Assembly (NCBI GenBank): GCA_028751075.1 | Contig: JAQZDA010000002.1 | Coordinates: 62,001-126,000 of the forward strand | Length of the DNA stretch: 64,000 nucleotides | Source of the DNA: Euryarchaeota archaeon Ods02 | Lineage (GTDB): Archaea; Halobacteriota; Halobacteria; Halobacteriales; Halorutilaceae | Reading direction: 5' to 3' | Part shown: positions 25,842 to 35,585 of the stretch, piece after piece | Numbering within the stretch: the stretch's first letter is position 1 | Layout: each line of letters opens with the position of its first letter | The notes under the pieces: model-generated | The model's input: only the letters and a program-made list of their open reading frames with translations | What the model was told of the DNA's origin: nothing | The model's database searches: none | Made by a program: the position numbers and the translations under genes

Positions 25842-26166
25842 AGTTAAAGAACTCCAGTAATCAACTTAATATTTTTGGCAGCTTGCTCCGTTATCTGCCG
25901 AACTTAGCACATCTCACCGCCCACGGAGCCCCTACGAAGTCCGAAGGCCGCTTTCTTTCCCTAAAGGGTTCCTCGATCCGTCGTTACATCATCGGGAAGA
26001 CCCAGGGGGTGTGGACCTTGGGTTCGTACAGTGGACTGTTCTTGTTCTGGATATCAAAGGGTAGCAGCATTCCGAGGCGGTGGGGAGTGCTGGGAGATAC
26101 AACTCTCCAGCGGCACTCGTGACGGAAAGACTTTCGACCTTCTGGATGAAGGCAGCAGATGTTGAA
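25842..26166. other. Intergenic region with one RNA-like hairpin
   Basis: Apart from the promoter of the propeller gene (about 25862-25878) no gene is visible. At 26087-26117 an imperfect hairpin forms: GTGC and GGGAGA pair with TCTCC and GCAC around TACAAC. It lies 50-80 bases beyond the stop of the lipoprotein gene at 26167 on the minus strand, so it may be part of that transcript's 3' end. Confidence 0.3.
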
Positions 26167-26679
26167 CTAGGGGATATCTATCCAGAGGTCTCCGGTAACC
26201 CTTTCGACGACGATTATCGCGTTGCCGGCTTCATCGTCCACCTCCCAGGGTTCGACAGCCTCTTGGTCGTCGTGGCTGGCGTGTACGACGTAGCTTCCGT
26301 GGTGTTCGACGACCGCTCCGAAGAACTCGTACCCCATGCCCTCCACGGTTCGGGCGCCGGAGAAGATCTCGTGCTCGACCCCTTCGTCGTCCTCGTAGTA
26401 TAGCTCGACTTCGATGGTGACGGGTTCCTCGAGGTCGTTCTCCATCTCGATGGAACGAGGCGTCTCGAGTTCGGCCTCGCCATCCGGTACGAAACCGGTG
26501 TGCTCTCCCTCGCCGACGCCTTCCCCGTTTCCGTCGTCTTCTCCTTCTCTGGAGCCATCGTCTCCATCGCCAGCCGTTTCCTCTTCACCGTCCTCCCCCT
26601 CCTCTACCTCTCCGTCTCCATGGATGCAGCCGGAAGCCGCTACCGCGGCAGCCATCCATACGAACCTCCTTCGTCTCAT
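26167..26679 (-). CDS. Small lipoprotein with acidic linker
   Basis: A 170-residue protein. The N-terminus is RRRRFVWMAAAVAASGC, a lipoprotein signal with the Cys near residue 18, followed by about 45 residues rich in Glu, Gly and Asp. The C-terminal ~110 residues form a beta-rich domain (IEMENDLEEPVTIEVELYYE, GSYVVHASHDDQEAVEPWEV). The neighbour at 26756 has the same layout and matching motifs (Y-x-V-x-A-S-x-x-D-Q-E-A), so they are tandem paralogues. Function unknown. Confidence 0.75.
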   Translation of the reverse strand: MRRRRFVWMAAAVAASGCIHGDGEVEEGEDGEEETAGDGDDGSREGEDDGNGEGVGEGEHTGFVPDGEAELETPRSIEMENDLEEPVTIEVELYYEDDEGVEHEIFSGARTVEGMGYEFFGAVVEHHGSYVVHASHDDQEAVEPWEVDDEAGNAIIVVERVTGDLWIDIP

Positions 26680-26755
26680 ACTGTTAACGCGGTGGAGGGA
26701 GTAGAAGTAGCTTCCGACGACCGACGCATCTCAAGTATTCGAAGGTCGGCGTAGT

Positions 26756-27226
26756 TCAGGTGCTTATCCAGAGCTCTCCATCCGGTTCCACTACGACGAG
26801 AGCGCCGCGTTCGTGTTCGTTCACTATCCATCTCTCAGACGCCTCCTGGTCGCCGTAGCTTGCATATACCTCGTAGTCTCCGTAGCTCTCCGCCACGTCC
26901 TCGACGGCGTCCCTGCCACCGGCCTCTATGGTTTTCTCACCGGAGTATACCTCCTCCCAGTCCTCGAAACCCGCTTCGTACTCGAGGGCGATAGACAGGG
27001 TGATCTCTTCCTCGTAGGCGTTCTCGATATCTATGGAGAGCGGCTGATCCAGCTCCTCCTCGTCGTCCCCATCATCTCCGTTCCCATCCTCGCCACCGGT
27101 TCCATCGTCTGTATCCTCTCCCTCGCCGTCCTCTCCCTCCTCTTCCGTTTCGTTGTCCCCGTGAAGACATCCCGAAACCGTTGCCGGTGTTGCCCCGAGA
27201 GCCAACAGGAACTTCCTGCGGTCCAT
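26756..27226 (-). CDS. Small lipoprotein, paralogue of the downstream gene
   Basis: A 156-residue protein with a twin-arginine-like lipoprotein signal (DRRKFLLALGATPATVSGC), a 40-residue acidic spacer and a beta-rich domain. LSIDIENAYEEEITLSIALE and YEVYASYGDQEASERWIVNE align with the gene at 26167. The end (GALVVVEPDGELWIS) matches NAIIVVERVTGDLWIDI of the paralogue. Both probably display the same surface domain. No ligand-binding motif can be named. Confidence 0.75.
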   Translation of the reverse strand: MDRRKFLLALGATPATVSGCLHGDNETEEEGEDGEGEDTDDGTGGEDGNGDDGDDEEELDQPLSIDIENAYEEEITLSIALEYEAGFEDWEEVYSGEKTIEAGGRDAVEDVAESYGDYEVYASYGDQEASERWIVNEHERGALVVVEPDGELWIST

Positions 27227-27289
27227 AGTAACCCCTGATTCCCCTGGTTGATGTAGTTTACGTAGGCTGAAAAAAGGGTTTAAGATACT

Positions 27290-28108
27290 TCAACCTACGA
27301 CCTCCGCTCCCCCATCCGAAACCCTCGTCTCCCTGTCGAGAACCCCGTCGACGTCGACTGCGAAAGCCGTCTCCCCCAGCATAGCCATCGACGCCTTCCC
27401 ACCCTGCTGTCGCGCCTCACCGACGGTGTCCACCACCCGTTCGGTAGGTAGTCCGCTCTCGAGCGCGAACTCCCACGAGACGTCTACCATGCGATCGAAA
27501 CCCGGGTTCTTGAGGAAGCCGTCGAGAGCGCTCTCACCCGCCTGGTTCACCAACGCCATCCGGTCGTCGTCCCCGAGCACCTCTTGGGTGTCGAGCCCGC
27601 CGAACGTCGTGTACTCCACCAGGGGTGAGTCGTGTTCGACGGCGCCGAACAGTCCAAGCTCCGGCGCCCCGGGCTCCACACGTGTAACGACGCCGCCGAT
27701 GCTCTGCGGCACCACGTCACCTAACCCCGTCCCCGACTCCACCTCAGCGACGTGCGCCGCCGCCACCGCTTGCTCGCGCTCCAGCCCCAGCGTGAACTCG
27801 ACGTTCGCCGCGAGCGCCGTCGCCAACGTCGCCGCGCCGGACGCGCCGAAGCCGCAGCCTACGGGGACGTCGCATTCGAGTTCGACGCGGGCGTCCACCT
27901 CCATGAGGGAGAGCACTCGTTCCACGGGTTCGACGTCGACGCGTCTACCGTCGCTCCAGACCACCGTGTGCTTCGCGGGTTCCACGTCGACCGTGACTCC
28001 GTCCTCCACGGTGAACCCTACGCCGCGGCTCCCCGCCTCTAAGGGGTCGGGGTCGGGGACGGCGCTGAACACCGCGGTGACGTGGCCGGGTGCGAACGCT
28101 CGGGTCAA
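27290..28108 (-). CDS. Pantoate kinase (archaeal CoA pathway)
   Basis: A 272-residue GHMP-family kinase. The N-terminus [11 protein letters not shown] and the ATP loop [19 protein letters not shown] (about 101-119) are typical. The context of the conserved region [20 protein letters not shown] fits pantoate kinase, which makes 4-phosphopantoate in the archaeal CoA pathway. It starts with TTG overlapping the aspS stop (TTGA), so it is co-translated with aspS. The GHMP fold is certain; the substrate rests on pattern similarity to known archaeal pantoate kinases. Confidence 0.85.
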   Translation of the reverse strand: MTRAFAPGHVTAVFSAVPDPDPLEAGSRGVGFTVEDGVTVDVEPAKHTVVWSDGRRVDVEPVERVLSLMEVDARVELECDVPVGCGFGASGAATLATALAANVEFTLGLEREQAVAAAHVAEVESGTGLGDVVPQSIGGVVTRVEPGAPELGLFGAVEHDSPLVEYTTFGGLDTQEVLGDDDRMALVNQAGESALDGFLKNPGFDRMVDVSWEFALESGLPTERVVDTVGEARQQGGKASMAMLGETAFAVDVDGVLDRETRVSDGGAEVVG

Positions 28109-29424
28109 GGCGAGAGACGCTGTCGATCCCTGGGGAACAGTACGACTTCGCGGACGTTGTCGAGGTCGAGCATCGTCGTCAGCAGCCGCTCCATCCCGAG
28201 TCCCCAGCCGGCGTGCGGCGGCATACCGTACCGGAACGCGTTCAGGTAGTAGCTGAACTCCTCGGGCTCCAGACCCTGACTCTCTATCTCGGATTCGAGC
28301 TTATCCAGTCGGTGTTCGCGTTTACCGCCGCTCATCAGCTCCATACGCGGATGCATCATGTCGAACGCCGCCGCGGTTTCACCGTCTTTGTAGACGTAGA
28401 ACGGCTTCACTTCGGCGGGCCAGTCGGTGACGAAGTAATGTCCGCCTACGCTGTCTCCGAGCGCGTGCTCCGCCTCCGTAGAGAGGTCGTCACCCCACGC
28501 CAGCGGCTCCTCGATACCGCTCTCGTTGGCGACGGCGATGGCTTCCTCGTAAGTCATGTACTCGAACGGCGTCTCCGGAACCTCGAGCTCTACCTCCATC
28601 TCCTCCAGCTGGCTCTGACATCGTTCGTAGACGGCTTCGTAGGCGGCGACGGTGACGTCCTGACATATCTCCATCGCTTCCTCTCCGTCGACGAACGCGG
28701 ATTCGAAGTCGATGCTGGTTGCTTCGTTGAGGTGTCGGGGTGTGTTGTGCTCCTCCGCGCGGAAGATAGGCCCTATCTCGAACACTCGTTCGAGGCCGCC
28801 GGACACCATCATCTGTTTGAACAGCTGAGGGCTCTGGTTCATGAACGCCTCGCGTTCGAAGTAGCTGATGGGGAAGAGGTCGGTGCCTCCCTCCGTCGCC
28901 GTCGCCACTATCTTCGGGGTGTTGATCTCCCTGCATCCGAGGCTGTGGAACTTCGTCCTGAGGGCGTCCTGGACGACGTCACGTATCTCGAAGATAGCCT
29001 GCACACGGGGTTTCCTGAGGTCCATGTACCTGTGGTCGAGACGTGTCGACAGCTCGGCGTCGACCTTCCCCGTGGGGTCGAGCGGTAGCTCGGGTTCCGC
29101 GGAGTTCAATACCTCTATCTCCCTAGGCAAGACCTCGACGCCGGTGGGCGCGCGTTCCTCCTCCTCGACCTCTCCACTCACTTCGACGACGCTCTCTCTG
29201 GACAGGTTCCGACCTATCTCGATGACGTCTTCGTCGACGACCTCCTCCTTCAGCTTCACCTGGATTACTCCGCTGCGGTCTCGGAGGATGAGGAACGCTA
29301 TCCCGCCGAGATCCCTTACCTCGTGCACCCATCCCTTCAACGTGGCTTCCTCTCCCGGAGATACCTCGTCAGCGTACTGTCTCATGGAGTGGATTTGACG
29401 TACTCGGCTCTTGTTTCTATCCAT
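28105..29424 (-). CDS. aspS: Aspartyl-tRNA synthetase, archaeal type
   Basis: A 439-residue class II synthetase. The N-terminal OB fold ([19 protein letters not shown]) binds the anticodon. Motif 2 is [20 protein letters not shown] and motif 3 [16 protein letters not shown]. It lacks the large bacterial GAD insertion, as expected for archaeal and eukaryotic enzymes. Whether it is discriminating, or also charges tRNA-Asn, cannot be decided without knowing if gatCAB is elsewhere. It is followed directly by pantoate kinase. Confidence 0.95.
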   Translation of the reverse strand: MDRNKSRVRQIHSMRQYADEVSPGEEATLKGWVHEVRDLGGIAFLILRDRSGVIQVKLKEEVVDEDVIEIGRNLSRESVVEVSGEVEEEERAPTGVEVLPREIEVLNSAEPELPLDPTGKVDAELSTRLDHRYMDLRKPRVQAIFEIRDVVQDALRTKFHSLGCREINTPKIVATATEGGTDLFPISYFEREAFMNQSPQLFKQMMVSGGLERVFEIGPIFRAEEHNTPRHLNEATSIDFESAFVDGEEAMEICQDVTVAAYEAVYERCQSQLEEMEVELEVPETPFEYMTYEEAIAVANESGIEEPLAWGDDLSTEAEHALGDSVGGHYFVTDWPAEVKPFYVYKDGETAAAFDMMHPRMELMSGGKREHRLDKLESEIESQGLEPEEFSYYLNAFRYGMPPHAGWGLGMERLLTTMLDLDNVREVVLFPRDRQRLSP

Positions 29425-29469
29425 CTAGAGCCGTGGATTCGGCTGGAGCCTGAGATACAGAGCCGTAGC

Positions 29470-30729
29470 TCAGCCTTCGTCGAACCGGACGTCGACTGAG
29501 TCCGCGTGACCGTACAGGCCTTCAGCGCGCGCCAGCGTGGTGACGACGTCCCCCAAACCACGGAGCCCTTCTTTCGAGAGCTTCTGCACCGTCGTAGACC
29601 GGAGGAAGTCGTCGACGCTCAACCCCCCGTACAGGCGGGCGTTCCCCGCCGTCGGCAAGACGTGGTTGGTTCCGCTGGCGTAGTCACCGACGGCGACGGG
29701 AGAGTAGTTTCCGACGAAGACGCTGCCGGCGGCGACCTCGTCGACGACGCGTTCCTCACGTTCCTCGTCGACTACGACGCTGAGGTGTTCGGGGGCGTAG
29801 CTGTCGACGAACTCCAGGCAGCGGTCGAAAGAACCCACGAGGACGTCTCGACGCGCTTCCTCCGCGGTCTCACGACGCTCCATATCCTTGAGACGGCGGT
29901 CGATCGCCTGCTCTATCTCCTCCGCGACCCCTTCACCCGTGGCGGAGACGACGGCGTGGCTGTCGCTGTCGTGTTCGCACTGCGCGACTACGTCGGCGGC
30001 GACGAACTCGGGGTCGGCGGAGCGGTCGCAGACCACGGCTATCTCGCTGGGGCCGGCGGGGAACTCGACTCGGACGCGGCCGCTGTTCCGCATCTGCTTC
30101 TTCGCCTCCGTGACGTAACGGTTCCCCGGCCCCACGACGCAGTCGACTGCGTCGAGGGACTCCGTACCCAAGGCGAGGGCGGCCACCGCCTGCGCGCCGC
30201 CGGCGCGGTAGACTCTGTCGACTCCTGCGACGTGTAACGCCGCCAATGTGACGTCGGGGACGGGTGGCGGTGTTGCGGCGACGACGCGTTCGACGCCCGC
30301 TACCTTCGCCGGAACCACTGTCATCAACGCCGTCGACGGATACGCCGCGCCTCCGCCGGGCACGTAGCAGCCGCTGCTGTCGAGGGCCGTGAACCTCCTT
30401 CCGACCTCGACGCTGTCTTCCTCCACCGTCCAGTCTTCCCGCCGCTGTCGCTCGTGGAACTCCCGTATCCTTCCGGCGGCCTCCTTCACGGCTTCGACGA
30501 CGTCGGATGGAGCTTCTTCGACGGCGCGTTCGAGCTCCTCCTCGGATACGAACGGGTTCTCGACGTCTACGCCGTCGAACCTCCCGGTGAGCTCTCCCAC
30601 TGCGTCGTCGCCTTCTTCGCGCACCCTGCTGACTATGTCGGCGACGGCTTCGCTGACCTCGCTGGTGGAGACGCTGCGGTCGAGTATCTCCCGTCGCTGC
30701 CTCCGCGTCAGCTCCTCTATCCTCTGCAT
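29470..30729 (-). CDS. hisD: Histidinol dehydrogenase
   Basis: A 419-residue enzyme for the last two oxidation steps of histidine synthesis, using NAD and Zn2+. Visible family motifs include GCYVPGGGAAYPSTALMTVV, AGGAQAVAALALGTESL, VVGPGNRYVTEAKK and the Zn-binding region VVAQCEHDSDSHAVVS. The catalytic Glu-His pair is in SYAPEHLSVVV and the C-terminal His in LYGHADSV. The length is normal. The start lies two bases or fewer from the stop of the small upstream gene's region, so they are probably one operon. Confidence 0.95.
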   Translation of the reverse strand: MQRIEELTRRQRREILDRSVSTSEVSEAVADIVSRVREEGDDAVGELTGRFDGVDVENPFVSEEELERAVEEAPSDVVEAVKEAAGRIREFHERQRREDWTVEEDSVEVGRRFTALDSSGCYVPGGGAAYPSTALMTVVPAKVAGVERVVAATPPPVPDVTLAALHVAGVDRVYRAGGAQAVAALALGTESLDAVDCVVGPGNRYVTEAKKQMRNSGRVRVEFPAGPSEIAVVCDRSADPEFVAADVVAQCEHDSDSHAVVSATGEGVAEEIEQAIDRRLKDMERRETAEEARRDVLVGSFDRCLEFVDSYAPEHLSVVVDEEREERVVDEVAAGSVFVGNYSPVAVGDYASGTNHVLPTAGNARLYGGLSVDDFLRSTTVQKLSKEGLRGLGDVVTTLARAEGLYGHADSVDVRFDEG

Positions 30730-30987
30730 CTAGGCGTCGCCCTCCGACTGCCCGGGCTCCCCCAACGCTTCGGGAGGTAGATGGCTGTAGACCTCCATCT
30801 CGATGTCGCCGACACCGCCGTACTCCTCGCTCTCGAGGTCTCTGATGAGGTCGGAGAGCTCTGCTTCACCGTCCGCCATCAACAGGGTGTAGTCGTCTAG
30901 AACCTCTGCGGCTTCCTCCGTGTCGATGGGGAACTCGAGCTCGTCACGCAGCGTTCCCGTCAGTTCGCTCAGCTTTATCTCTGTCAT
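30730..30987 (-). CDS. DUF5789-like small acidic protein
   Basis: An 85-residue protein beginning MTEIKLSELTGTLRDELEFP, then EAAEVLDDYTLLMADGEAEL and ending PPEALGEPGQSEGDA. The pattern (KLSEL...LEYP...L.DGE..L...L) matches the haloarchaeal DUF5789 family of unknown function. The start at 30987 is the only Met in the frame giving this family N-terminus. It is read just upstream of hisD, whose ATG lies at the junction with its stop codon; a regulatory role is only a guess. Confidence 0.75.
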   Translation of the reverse strand: MTEIKLSELTGTLRDELEFPIDTEEAAEVLDDYTLLMADGEAELSDLIRDLESEEYGGVGDIEMEVYSHLPPEALGEPGQSEGDA

Positions 30988-31058
30988 AGGGCTACGGAAG
31001 CGCGGGCATGTATTGAATCCACCGGCGGTTTCGAACTCTGTCTGAAGCACCTCTGCGT

Positions 31059-31523
31059 TCACAGCGTTTCCGGGAGGTCGCTGTCGCTCCAGAGGTCGAG
31101 GTCGGTCACCGTGGGGTCGTGGGCGCGTTCGACGCGGTCTTCGAAAGCTCGGACGTAGACCTCTCCTGCGAACGCGGTGGCGCTGTCGAGGTGGCCGCCG
31201 ACGGTGGAGCCGTCCTCCCTGGTGAGGAGGACGTGGGTGTGGGCGAACCGTTCGCCGTCGAGCCAGGTGACGTTGCCGACGGCCATAGCGACCTCGAAGG
31301 GTTCGTGGAACTCCTTCGGCAGGTACTCCTTGGATTCCTGGTCGTAGAACCAGATGACTGCGTCTTTCGAAGCCCCCATGCCGTTGAACCACGCGGCGTC
31401 TATCTCGAGTTCGTCGGCGAACTCCTCTATCTGAAGCCGCCAGTCCCTGCCGTTCTCCAGCCTCAGCAGGTACTCTCCTCCGGGTTCGAGCTTCCTGTAT
31501 CGGGCGTCCGTCTGCTCTGCCAT
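31059..31523 (-). CDS. PCC/PPC (DUF296)-domain protein
   Basis: A 154-residue single-domain protein of the plants-and-prokaryotes-conserved fold. Visible features are YLLRLENGRDWRLQIEEFAD, AWFNGMGASKDAVIWFYD, the His cluster in RFAHTHVLLTREDGSTVGGH and a strand with EVYVRAFEDRV. Such domains form trimers and bind Zn2+ or ligands through the conserved His residues. In prokaryotes the role is poorly known; a DNA link is only shown for plant AT-hook versions. The Met at 31523 begins the domain. Confidence 0.82.
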   Translation of the reverse strand: MAEQTDARYRKLEPGGEYLLRLENGRDWRLQIEEFADELEIDAAWFNGMGASKDAVIWFYDQESKEYLPKEFHEPFEVAMAVGNVTWLDGERFAHTHVLLTREDGSTVGGHLDSATAFAGEVYVRAFEDRVERAHDPTVTDLDLWSDSDLPETL

Positions 31524-31598
31524 GCGACGTCGGTGGAGCGCGTCCCGCAAAACCGCTTCGGAACACCAAAGGACAGGCCGATGTAACCCAACGTCTGG

Positions 31599-32765
31599 AT
31601 GGACGACAGCACCCGCTTCAGCTTGATCTACTTCACCTACTTCGCCGCTTTGAGCGGGTTCGGGACGTTCCGCAACGTCTACCTCGAGGACATCGGGATG
31701 ACGGGTTTCGAGATGGGGATGCTTGGCGCCATCATCACGGTGTTCGCCGTCGTCGCGCAGCCCGTCTGGGGCGTCGTCACAGACTGGCGCGGTGCCCAGC
31801 GCGAGATACTCCTCGTCGCTGCCGCCGTCACCGCCGTCGCAGTACTGTTCTACCCCTTGGGCCCGAGGTTCGAGGCGACGTTCCTCGTGATAGCGTTCGG
31901 CACCATGCTGTACGCGTTGTTCCACGCACCCATCACCCCTATCACGGACTCCCTCGTGCTGTCGACGTCGACGTTCTACGGCCGCGTCCGAGCGTTCGGC
32001 AGCCTCGCTTTCGGTCTCGGCAGCCTGTTCTACGGCTTCGCCATCGCGGAGCTCGGCAGCAGCTTGATCTTCTACCTCTACAGCGTCGGCATGGTTGCGT
32101 TGATAGCTATCGCGTGGAACATCCCAAGCAGGGAGGAGAACCCCATAGACGTCGTAGGTCGGGAAGCGGTCGAGCTGTTCACCAGCAGGGACTACATCCT
32201 GTTGCTGGCGTCGGCGTTCCTCGTCGGTGTCACCTTGCTGTCGGGCAACGACTTCTTCAGCGTCTACATGCGAGACATCGGAGGGACGGATGCAACCACC
32301 GGGGTCGCGTGGTTCGTGCTCACGTTGGTGGAGGTTGCGGCGTTCGTCTATCTCTTCAGGTTCATCCGCCGTTACAGGCTGCTGCTGGCGCTGGGGGCTT
32401 TCGCCTACGCCGCCAAGTACGCCGTCTACTTCTTCGTCAGCGACCCGACGTTGATCGTGGCGAGCCACCTGCTGACAGGTGTGTCTTTCGCGGCGTTCTA
32501 CCTCGCGGCGGTGTCACTGGCTAACGCGCTCGCTCCGACGGCGCTGAAGTCGACGGCTCAGACGGTGTTATGGAGCGCGACCTTCGGCATCGGCGCCGGA
32601 GTCGGCCACCTCCTCGCCGGCCACCTCCACGACGCAGTCGGCGTGCAGGCGATGTACGGCTACCTCGCCGTCATAGCCGCCGCCGGAGGATTGGTCGCGC
32701 TGTTGATCCGGTCGGACGCCGCGGGCGTGAGCGAGGAGTCGGAGGCCCTGGTTTCGCGAGGCTGA
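31599..32765 (+). CDS. Major facilitator transporter (LacY/nucleoside-permease-like)
   Basis: A 388-residue membrane protein with about 12 predicted helices. The N-terminus RFSLIYFTYFAALSGFGTFR fits the MFS_1_like group (LacY/NupG relatives). The loop GVVTDWRGAQREILL between helices 2 and 3 is the MFS signature loop. A second similar loop follows helix 8 (FRFIRRYRLLLALGAF). The substrate may be a sugar or nucleoside, but no binding residue pattern decides it. Confidence 0.85.
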   Translation: MDDSTRFSLIYFTYFAALSGFGTFRNVYLEDIGMTGFEMGMLGAIITVFAVVAQPVWGVVTDWRGAQREILLVAAAVTAVAVLFYPLGPRFEATFLVIAFGTMLYALFHAPITPITDSLVLSTSTFYGRVRAFGSLAFGLGSLFYGFAIAELGSSLIFYLYSVGMVALIAIAWNIPSREENPIDVVGREAVELFTSRDYILLLASAFLVGVTLLSGNDFFSVYMRDIGGTDATTGVAWFVLTLVEVAAFVYLFRFIRRYRLLLALGAFAYAAKYAVYFFVSDPTLIVASHLLTGVSFAAFYLAAVSLANALAPTALKSTAQTVLWSATFGIGAGVGHLLAGHLHDAVGVQAMYGYLAVIAAAGGLVALLIRSDAAGVSEESEALVSRG

Positions 32766-32860
32766 ACACCACTGGTTCCGACGTGGAACTCGGGTGGAGG
32801 TCGTTTTCGGACGTGGAGAAACAACGACAGCGGTAAACCCCCGTATCGACTATCCATCAG

Positions 32861-33298
32861 ATGATGTACGAGACAGATAGAAGAGACTTCCTCACGCTGT
32901 CGATGGCCGCCGCTTCCGTGGGTCTCACGGGCTGCATGAACGGACGTCCGGAGGACGTCGAGACGGTGGAGGTCGAGCCCGAGACGCATCTCGTGTTCGA
33001 GGGGCATGCGTCACGCTGGCACGGCCTCGAACCAGAGCTCATCGAAGGCCTCGCGAACCCGACGCTCGTACTGGAGGAGGGCGGCGAGTACGTCGTCGAG
33101 TGGGTGAACGAGGACGGAGCCACCCACGACCTCCAGATACAGGACGAACGCGACAACGTCGTCGACGGACTCGCGACCGACCTCATCAGCGGTAGAGGGG
33201 AGCGCGCCTCGCTGGAGTTCACTGCGTCGCCGGAGATGACGCAGTACGTCTGCACCCTGCATCGGACGTCGCAGAGAGGACGTATCCGCGTCGAGTGA
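32861..33298 (+). CDS. Cupredoxin-domain lipoprotein (blue copper type)
   Basis: A 145-residue protein with a twin-arginine lipoprotein signal (DRRDFLTLSMAAASVGLTGC). The C-terminal ~95 residues are a cupredoxin: VVEWVNEDGATHDLQI carries the first copper His and TQYVCTLHRTSQRGRI the Cys and second His. A Met ligand is not obvious (the usual H-xx-M is H-RTSQ), so the site may be unusual or bind via another residue. It probably works as an electron carrier or copper sink at the cell surface. Confidence 0.8.
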   Translation: MMYETDRRDFLTLSMAAASVGLTGCMNGRPEDVETVEVEPETHLVFEGHASRWHGLEPELIEGLANPTLVLEEGGEYVVEWVNEDGATHDLQIQDERDNVVDGLATDLISGRGERASLEFTASPEMTQYVCTLHRTSQRGRIRVE

Positions 33299-33315
33299 AG
33301 TGCAACCGTTGAACG

Positions 33316-33663
33316 TTACTCTTCCTTCATCATCGTCAGCAGCATCTTGAACCGTTCCGGCGCGTCGAGGGCGTGTGGGACGTCCGCCGGCAGAACCAGG
33401 AGCTCGGCTTCCTCCACCCGATGGAGTTCGCCGTCCACCGTTATCTCGGCGACGCCGTCGACGACCTGTACGAGCGCGGTGTGTGGTGCCGAATGTTCGC
33501 TTATGCTCTGACCGCTGTCGAGCGCGAACGCCGTCAGGGTGGCGCCGTCGACGTCGGCGAGCGTCCTGCTGACGACGGCGCCGTCCTGGTAGTCGATGAG
33601 CTCTTCCGCGGGTAAGGCTTCGCCGACGAACTCAGCAAGAGGTAGGTCTTCGTCTGCTGACAT
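33316..33663 (-). CDS. Cupin-domain protein
   Basis: A 115-residue single cupin. ALDSGQSISEHSAPHTALVQ carries motif 1 (the two His) and VVDGVAEITVDGELHRVEEA the loop. AELLVLPADVPHALDAPERF carries motif 2 (the last His). The Met at 33663 is preferred because it starts the conserved part; an in-frame Met 12 codons upstream is possible. Many short cupins bind Fe or Mn and have unknown substrates. Confidence 0.82.
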   Translation of the reverse strand: MSADEDLPLAEFVGEALPAEELIDYQDGAVVSRTLADVDGATLTAFALDSGQSISEHSAPHTALVQVVDGVAEITVDGELHRVEEAELLVLPADVPHALDAPERFKMLLTMMKEE

Positions 33664-33757
33664 GCTGGATTCTACGTCGGCGATGGATTTAGTTCCCATC
33701 CCGAACGCAGACGGTGAAGAGCGCTTGGTGATCGATCTCGAGGGTCGTACTAAGCTA

Positions 33758-34276
33758 TCATATCTCGGTGAAGACATCCGTCTCACCGGTGTCCTTCACC
33801 ATGTAAACGGTGAACGGCTCCTGTTTCCGACCCCCCATCCCAGGGGAGCCTGGAGGCATACCCGGCATAGCCAGGGTTTCTACCTCGCTGTCACTAGCTT
33901 CCGTGTACGCCTCCAGTGGAACGTGGCCTTCCACGACTCTCGAGACTCCGGATAGCTCGACGGTGGTGGTGTGGCAGCTGCGAAGGTGCTCGGGAAAGTC
34001 GAACCGGCTGAACCGTTCGCTGTTGTCGACGTGAATGCGTTCTACGTCGAGCTCCGTCTCGCGTTCGAGGTAGTTGGCGTACTCGCCGCAGCATCCGCAG
34101 GCTGGATCGAGGTGTACGGTGAACCCCGTTCCAGTGACGTCTACATCCACGTCTGTCTCAGTCTGCCCATCTCCGTCACCGAGGCAGCCTGTAGATGCTA
34201 CGGAGACGGCTGCGATGGAAGTCGCAAGAAACCCGCGTCTGCTAAGGGATCCGAACGGTTTGTAGTTCTCTGACAT
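33758..34276 (-). CDS. DUF411 metal-binding lipoprotein
   Basis: A 172-residue protein. A twin-arginine lipoprotein signal (LSRRGFLATSIAAVSVASTG, then Cys) leads to a DUF411 domain beginning FTVHLDPACGCCGEYANYLE. The CGCC motif, the later Cys in LRSCHTT and the Met/Gly-rich stretch MPGMPPGSPGMGG fit copper or heavy-metal binding; DUF411 genes are often found in metal-resistance loci. The cupredoxin and cupin nearby support a metal theme. The start at 34276 puts the RR motif in place. Confidence 0.82.
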   Translation of the reverse strand: MSENYKPFGSLSRRGFLATSIAAVSVASTGCLGDGDGQTETDVDVDVTGTGFTVHLDPACGCCGEYANYLERETELDVERIHVDNSERFSRFDFPEHLRSCHTTTVELSGVSRVVEGHVPLEAYTEASDSEVETLAMPGMPPGSPGMGGRKQEPFTVYMVKDTGETDVFTEI

Positions 34277-34510
34277 CCCTGTCATCATAAGATGTATGCA
34301 CCATTCCTTTATCTCGGTTCCTGTTAGATCCCTAAACCTCATCACCTGCTGCACTTTAGTCTCCGTAGGTAGGCCGGCATCCATAACTGGTACCCTAACC
34401 AGGGCTTCGGGTCCGAACAGCTTCGGTGGTGATGAATCATACGCCCCTGTCTTTCCAGTAGCGAAGATGTTCGCGCTCGCTCGAAAGCCCTACGTGTCTC
34501 CAAGCTGTAG

Positions 34511-35548
34511 GTGGCGGTGATGAGGGATCAGGAGAAGGACGCCGTCGCCGTCGACGTGGACGAGGGCTCCAGCGGTGACTCCGGTGGCGGCGACGACGGC
34601 GGCGTCCAGCAGGTCGGGAAACCCGACTACCACATGGAGGAGCACACGGCGTGTCAGACCTGCGGCTGGACGAAGAACGACATCAAAGGCGAGGGCAAAT
34701 GCTACAAGTACGTCTTCTACGGCATCGAAAGCCACCGGTGCGTGCAGATGACGCCGGTCGTCACCTGCAACGAACGCTGCGTCTTCTGCTGGCGCGACCA
34801 CGAAGGCCACGCGTGGGAGGTCGACGCCGACTGGCAGAACCCCGAGGACGTCGTCGACGCCTCCATCGAGCTCCAGCGGAAGCTCCTCGGCGGCTACAAA
34901 GGCAACCCCGACGTACCGATGGAGAAGTTCGAGCGCGGGATGGAGCCCCGTCACGTCGCGATATCCCTTGACGGCGAACCCACACTGTACCCCTATCTAC
35001 CGGAGCTCATAGAGGAGTACCACGACCGCGGGATGACGACGTTCCTCGTCAGCAACGGCACCGACCCCGATATGATAGAGCGGTGTGAGCCGACGCAGAC
35101 CTACATCTCCGTCGACGCCGCCGACCCCGACACCTTCGACGACGTCGTCCGCGCGGAGGACGACGACGCCTGGAGCCAGCTACAGGAGACCCTCGACGTC
35201 CTCGCGGACAAGGACGGCCGCACCGTCTTGCGGAACACCTTGATCCAGGGCTGGAACGACGGCGACGTCGAAGGTTACGCGGAGCTCTTCGAACGAGCGG
35301 ACGCCGACTTCATCGAGGTGAAGGGCTACATGCACGTCGGGCATTCGCGAAGCCGTCTCGACCGTGACGCGATGCCGGACCACGAGGAAGTCGTGGAGTT
35401 CACCCGCGAACTAGAGGAGCACGTCTCCCACGACGTCTTGAAGCAGGTGCCGCGGTCGAACGTAGCGTTGCTCGCGCACACGGAGGACACCTGGGTGACG
35501 AAGCTAAAGAAGGACAGCGAGTTCTGGGAAGACGACCCCGCAGCCTGA
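34511..35548 (+). CDS. taw1: tRNA 4-demethylwyosine synthase (TYW1/Taw1)
   Basis: A 345-residue radical SAM enzyme that builds the tricyclic imG-14 ring at G37 of tRNA-Phe. The radical SAM cluster motif is CNERCVFCW (about 90-98). A second set of N-terminal Cys (ACQTCGW and KGEGKCYKY) binds the other iron-sulfur cluster of this family. HVAISLDGEPTLYPYLPELI and VKGYMHVGHSRSRLDRDAMP are further signatures. GTG at 34511 or ATG at 34520 may be the start. About 30 extra Gly/Ser/Asp residues at the front are a salt-type extension. Confidence 0.92.
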   Translation: MAVMRDQEKDAVAVDVDEGSSGDSGGGDDGGVQQVGKPDYHMEEHTACQTCGWTKNDIKGEGKCYKYVFYGIESHRCVQMTPVVTCNERCVFCWRDHEGHAWEVDADWQNPEDVVDASIELQRKLLGGYKGNPDVPMEKFERGMEPRHVAISLDGEPTLYPYLPELIEEYHDRGMTTFLVSNGTDPDMIERCEPTQTYISVDAADPDTFDDVVRAEDDDAWSQLQETLDVLADKDGRTVLRNTLIQGWNDGDVEGYAELFERADADFIEVKGYMHVGHSRSRLDRDAMPDHEEVVEFTRELEEHVSHDVLKQVPRSNVALLAHTEDTWVTKLKKDSEFWEDDPAA

Positions 35549-35585
35549 CTCTATCCGACGTATATGGTCTCTCGTCGGCTTCGAT

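Noticed and set aside
28090-29088. 332-codon plus-strand frame across aspS
   Set aside because: His/Leu/Arg/Val-rich antisense shadow; aspS on the other strand has all class II motifs.
31059-32468. Long minus-strand open frame of 469 codons extending the PCC-domain gene
   Set aside because: Beyond 31523 it only mirrors the MFS transporter gene on the plus strand; its translation is Arg/Asp/Gln-rich with no domain.
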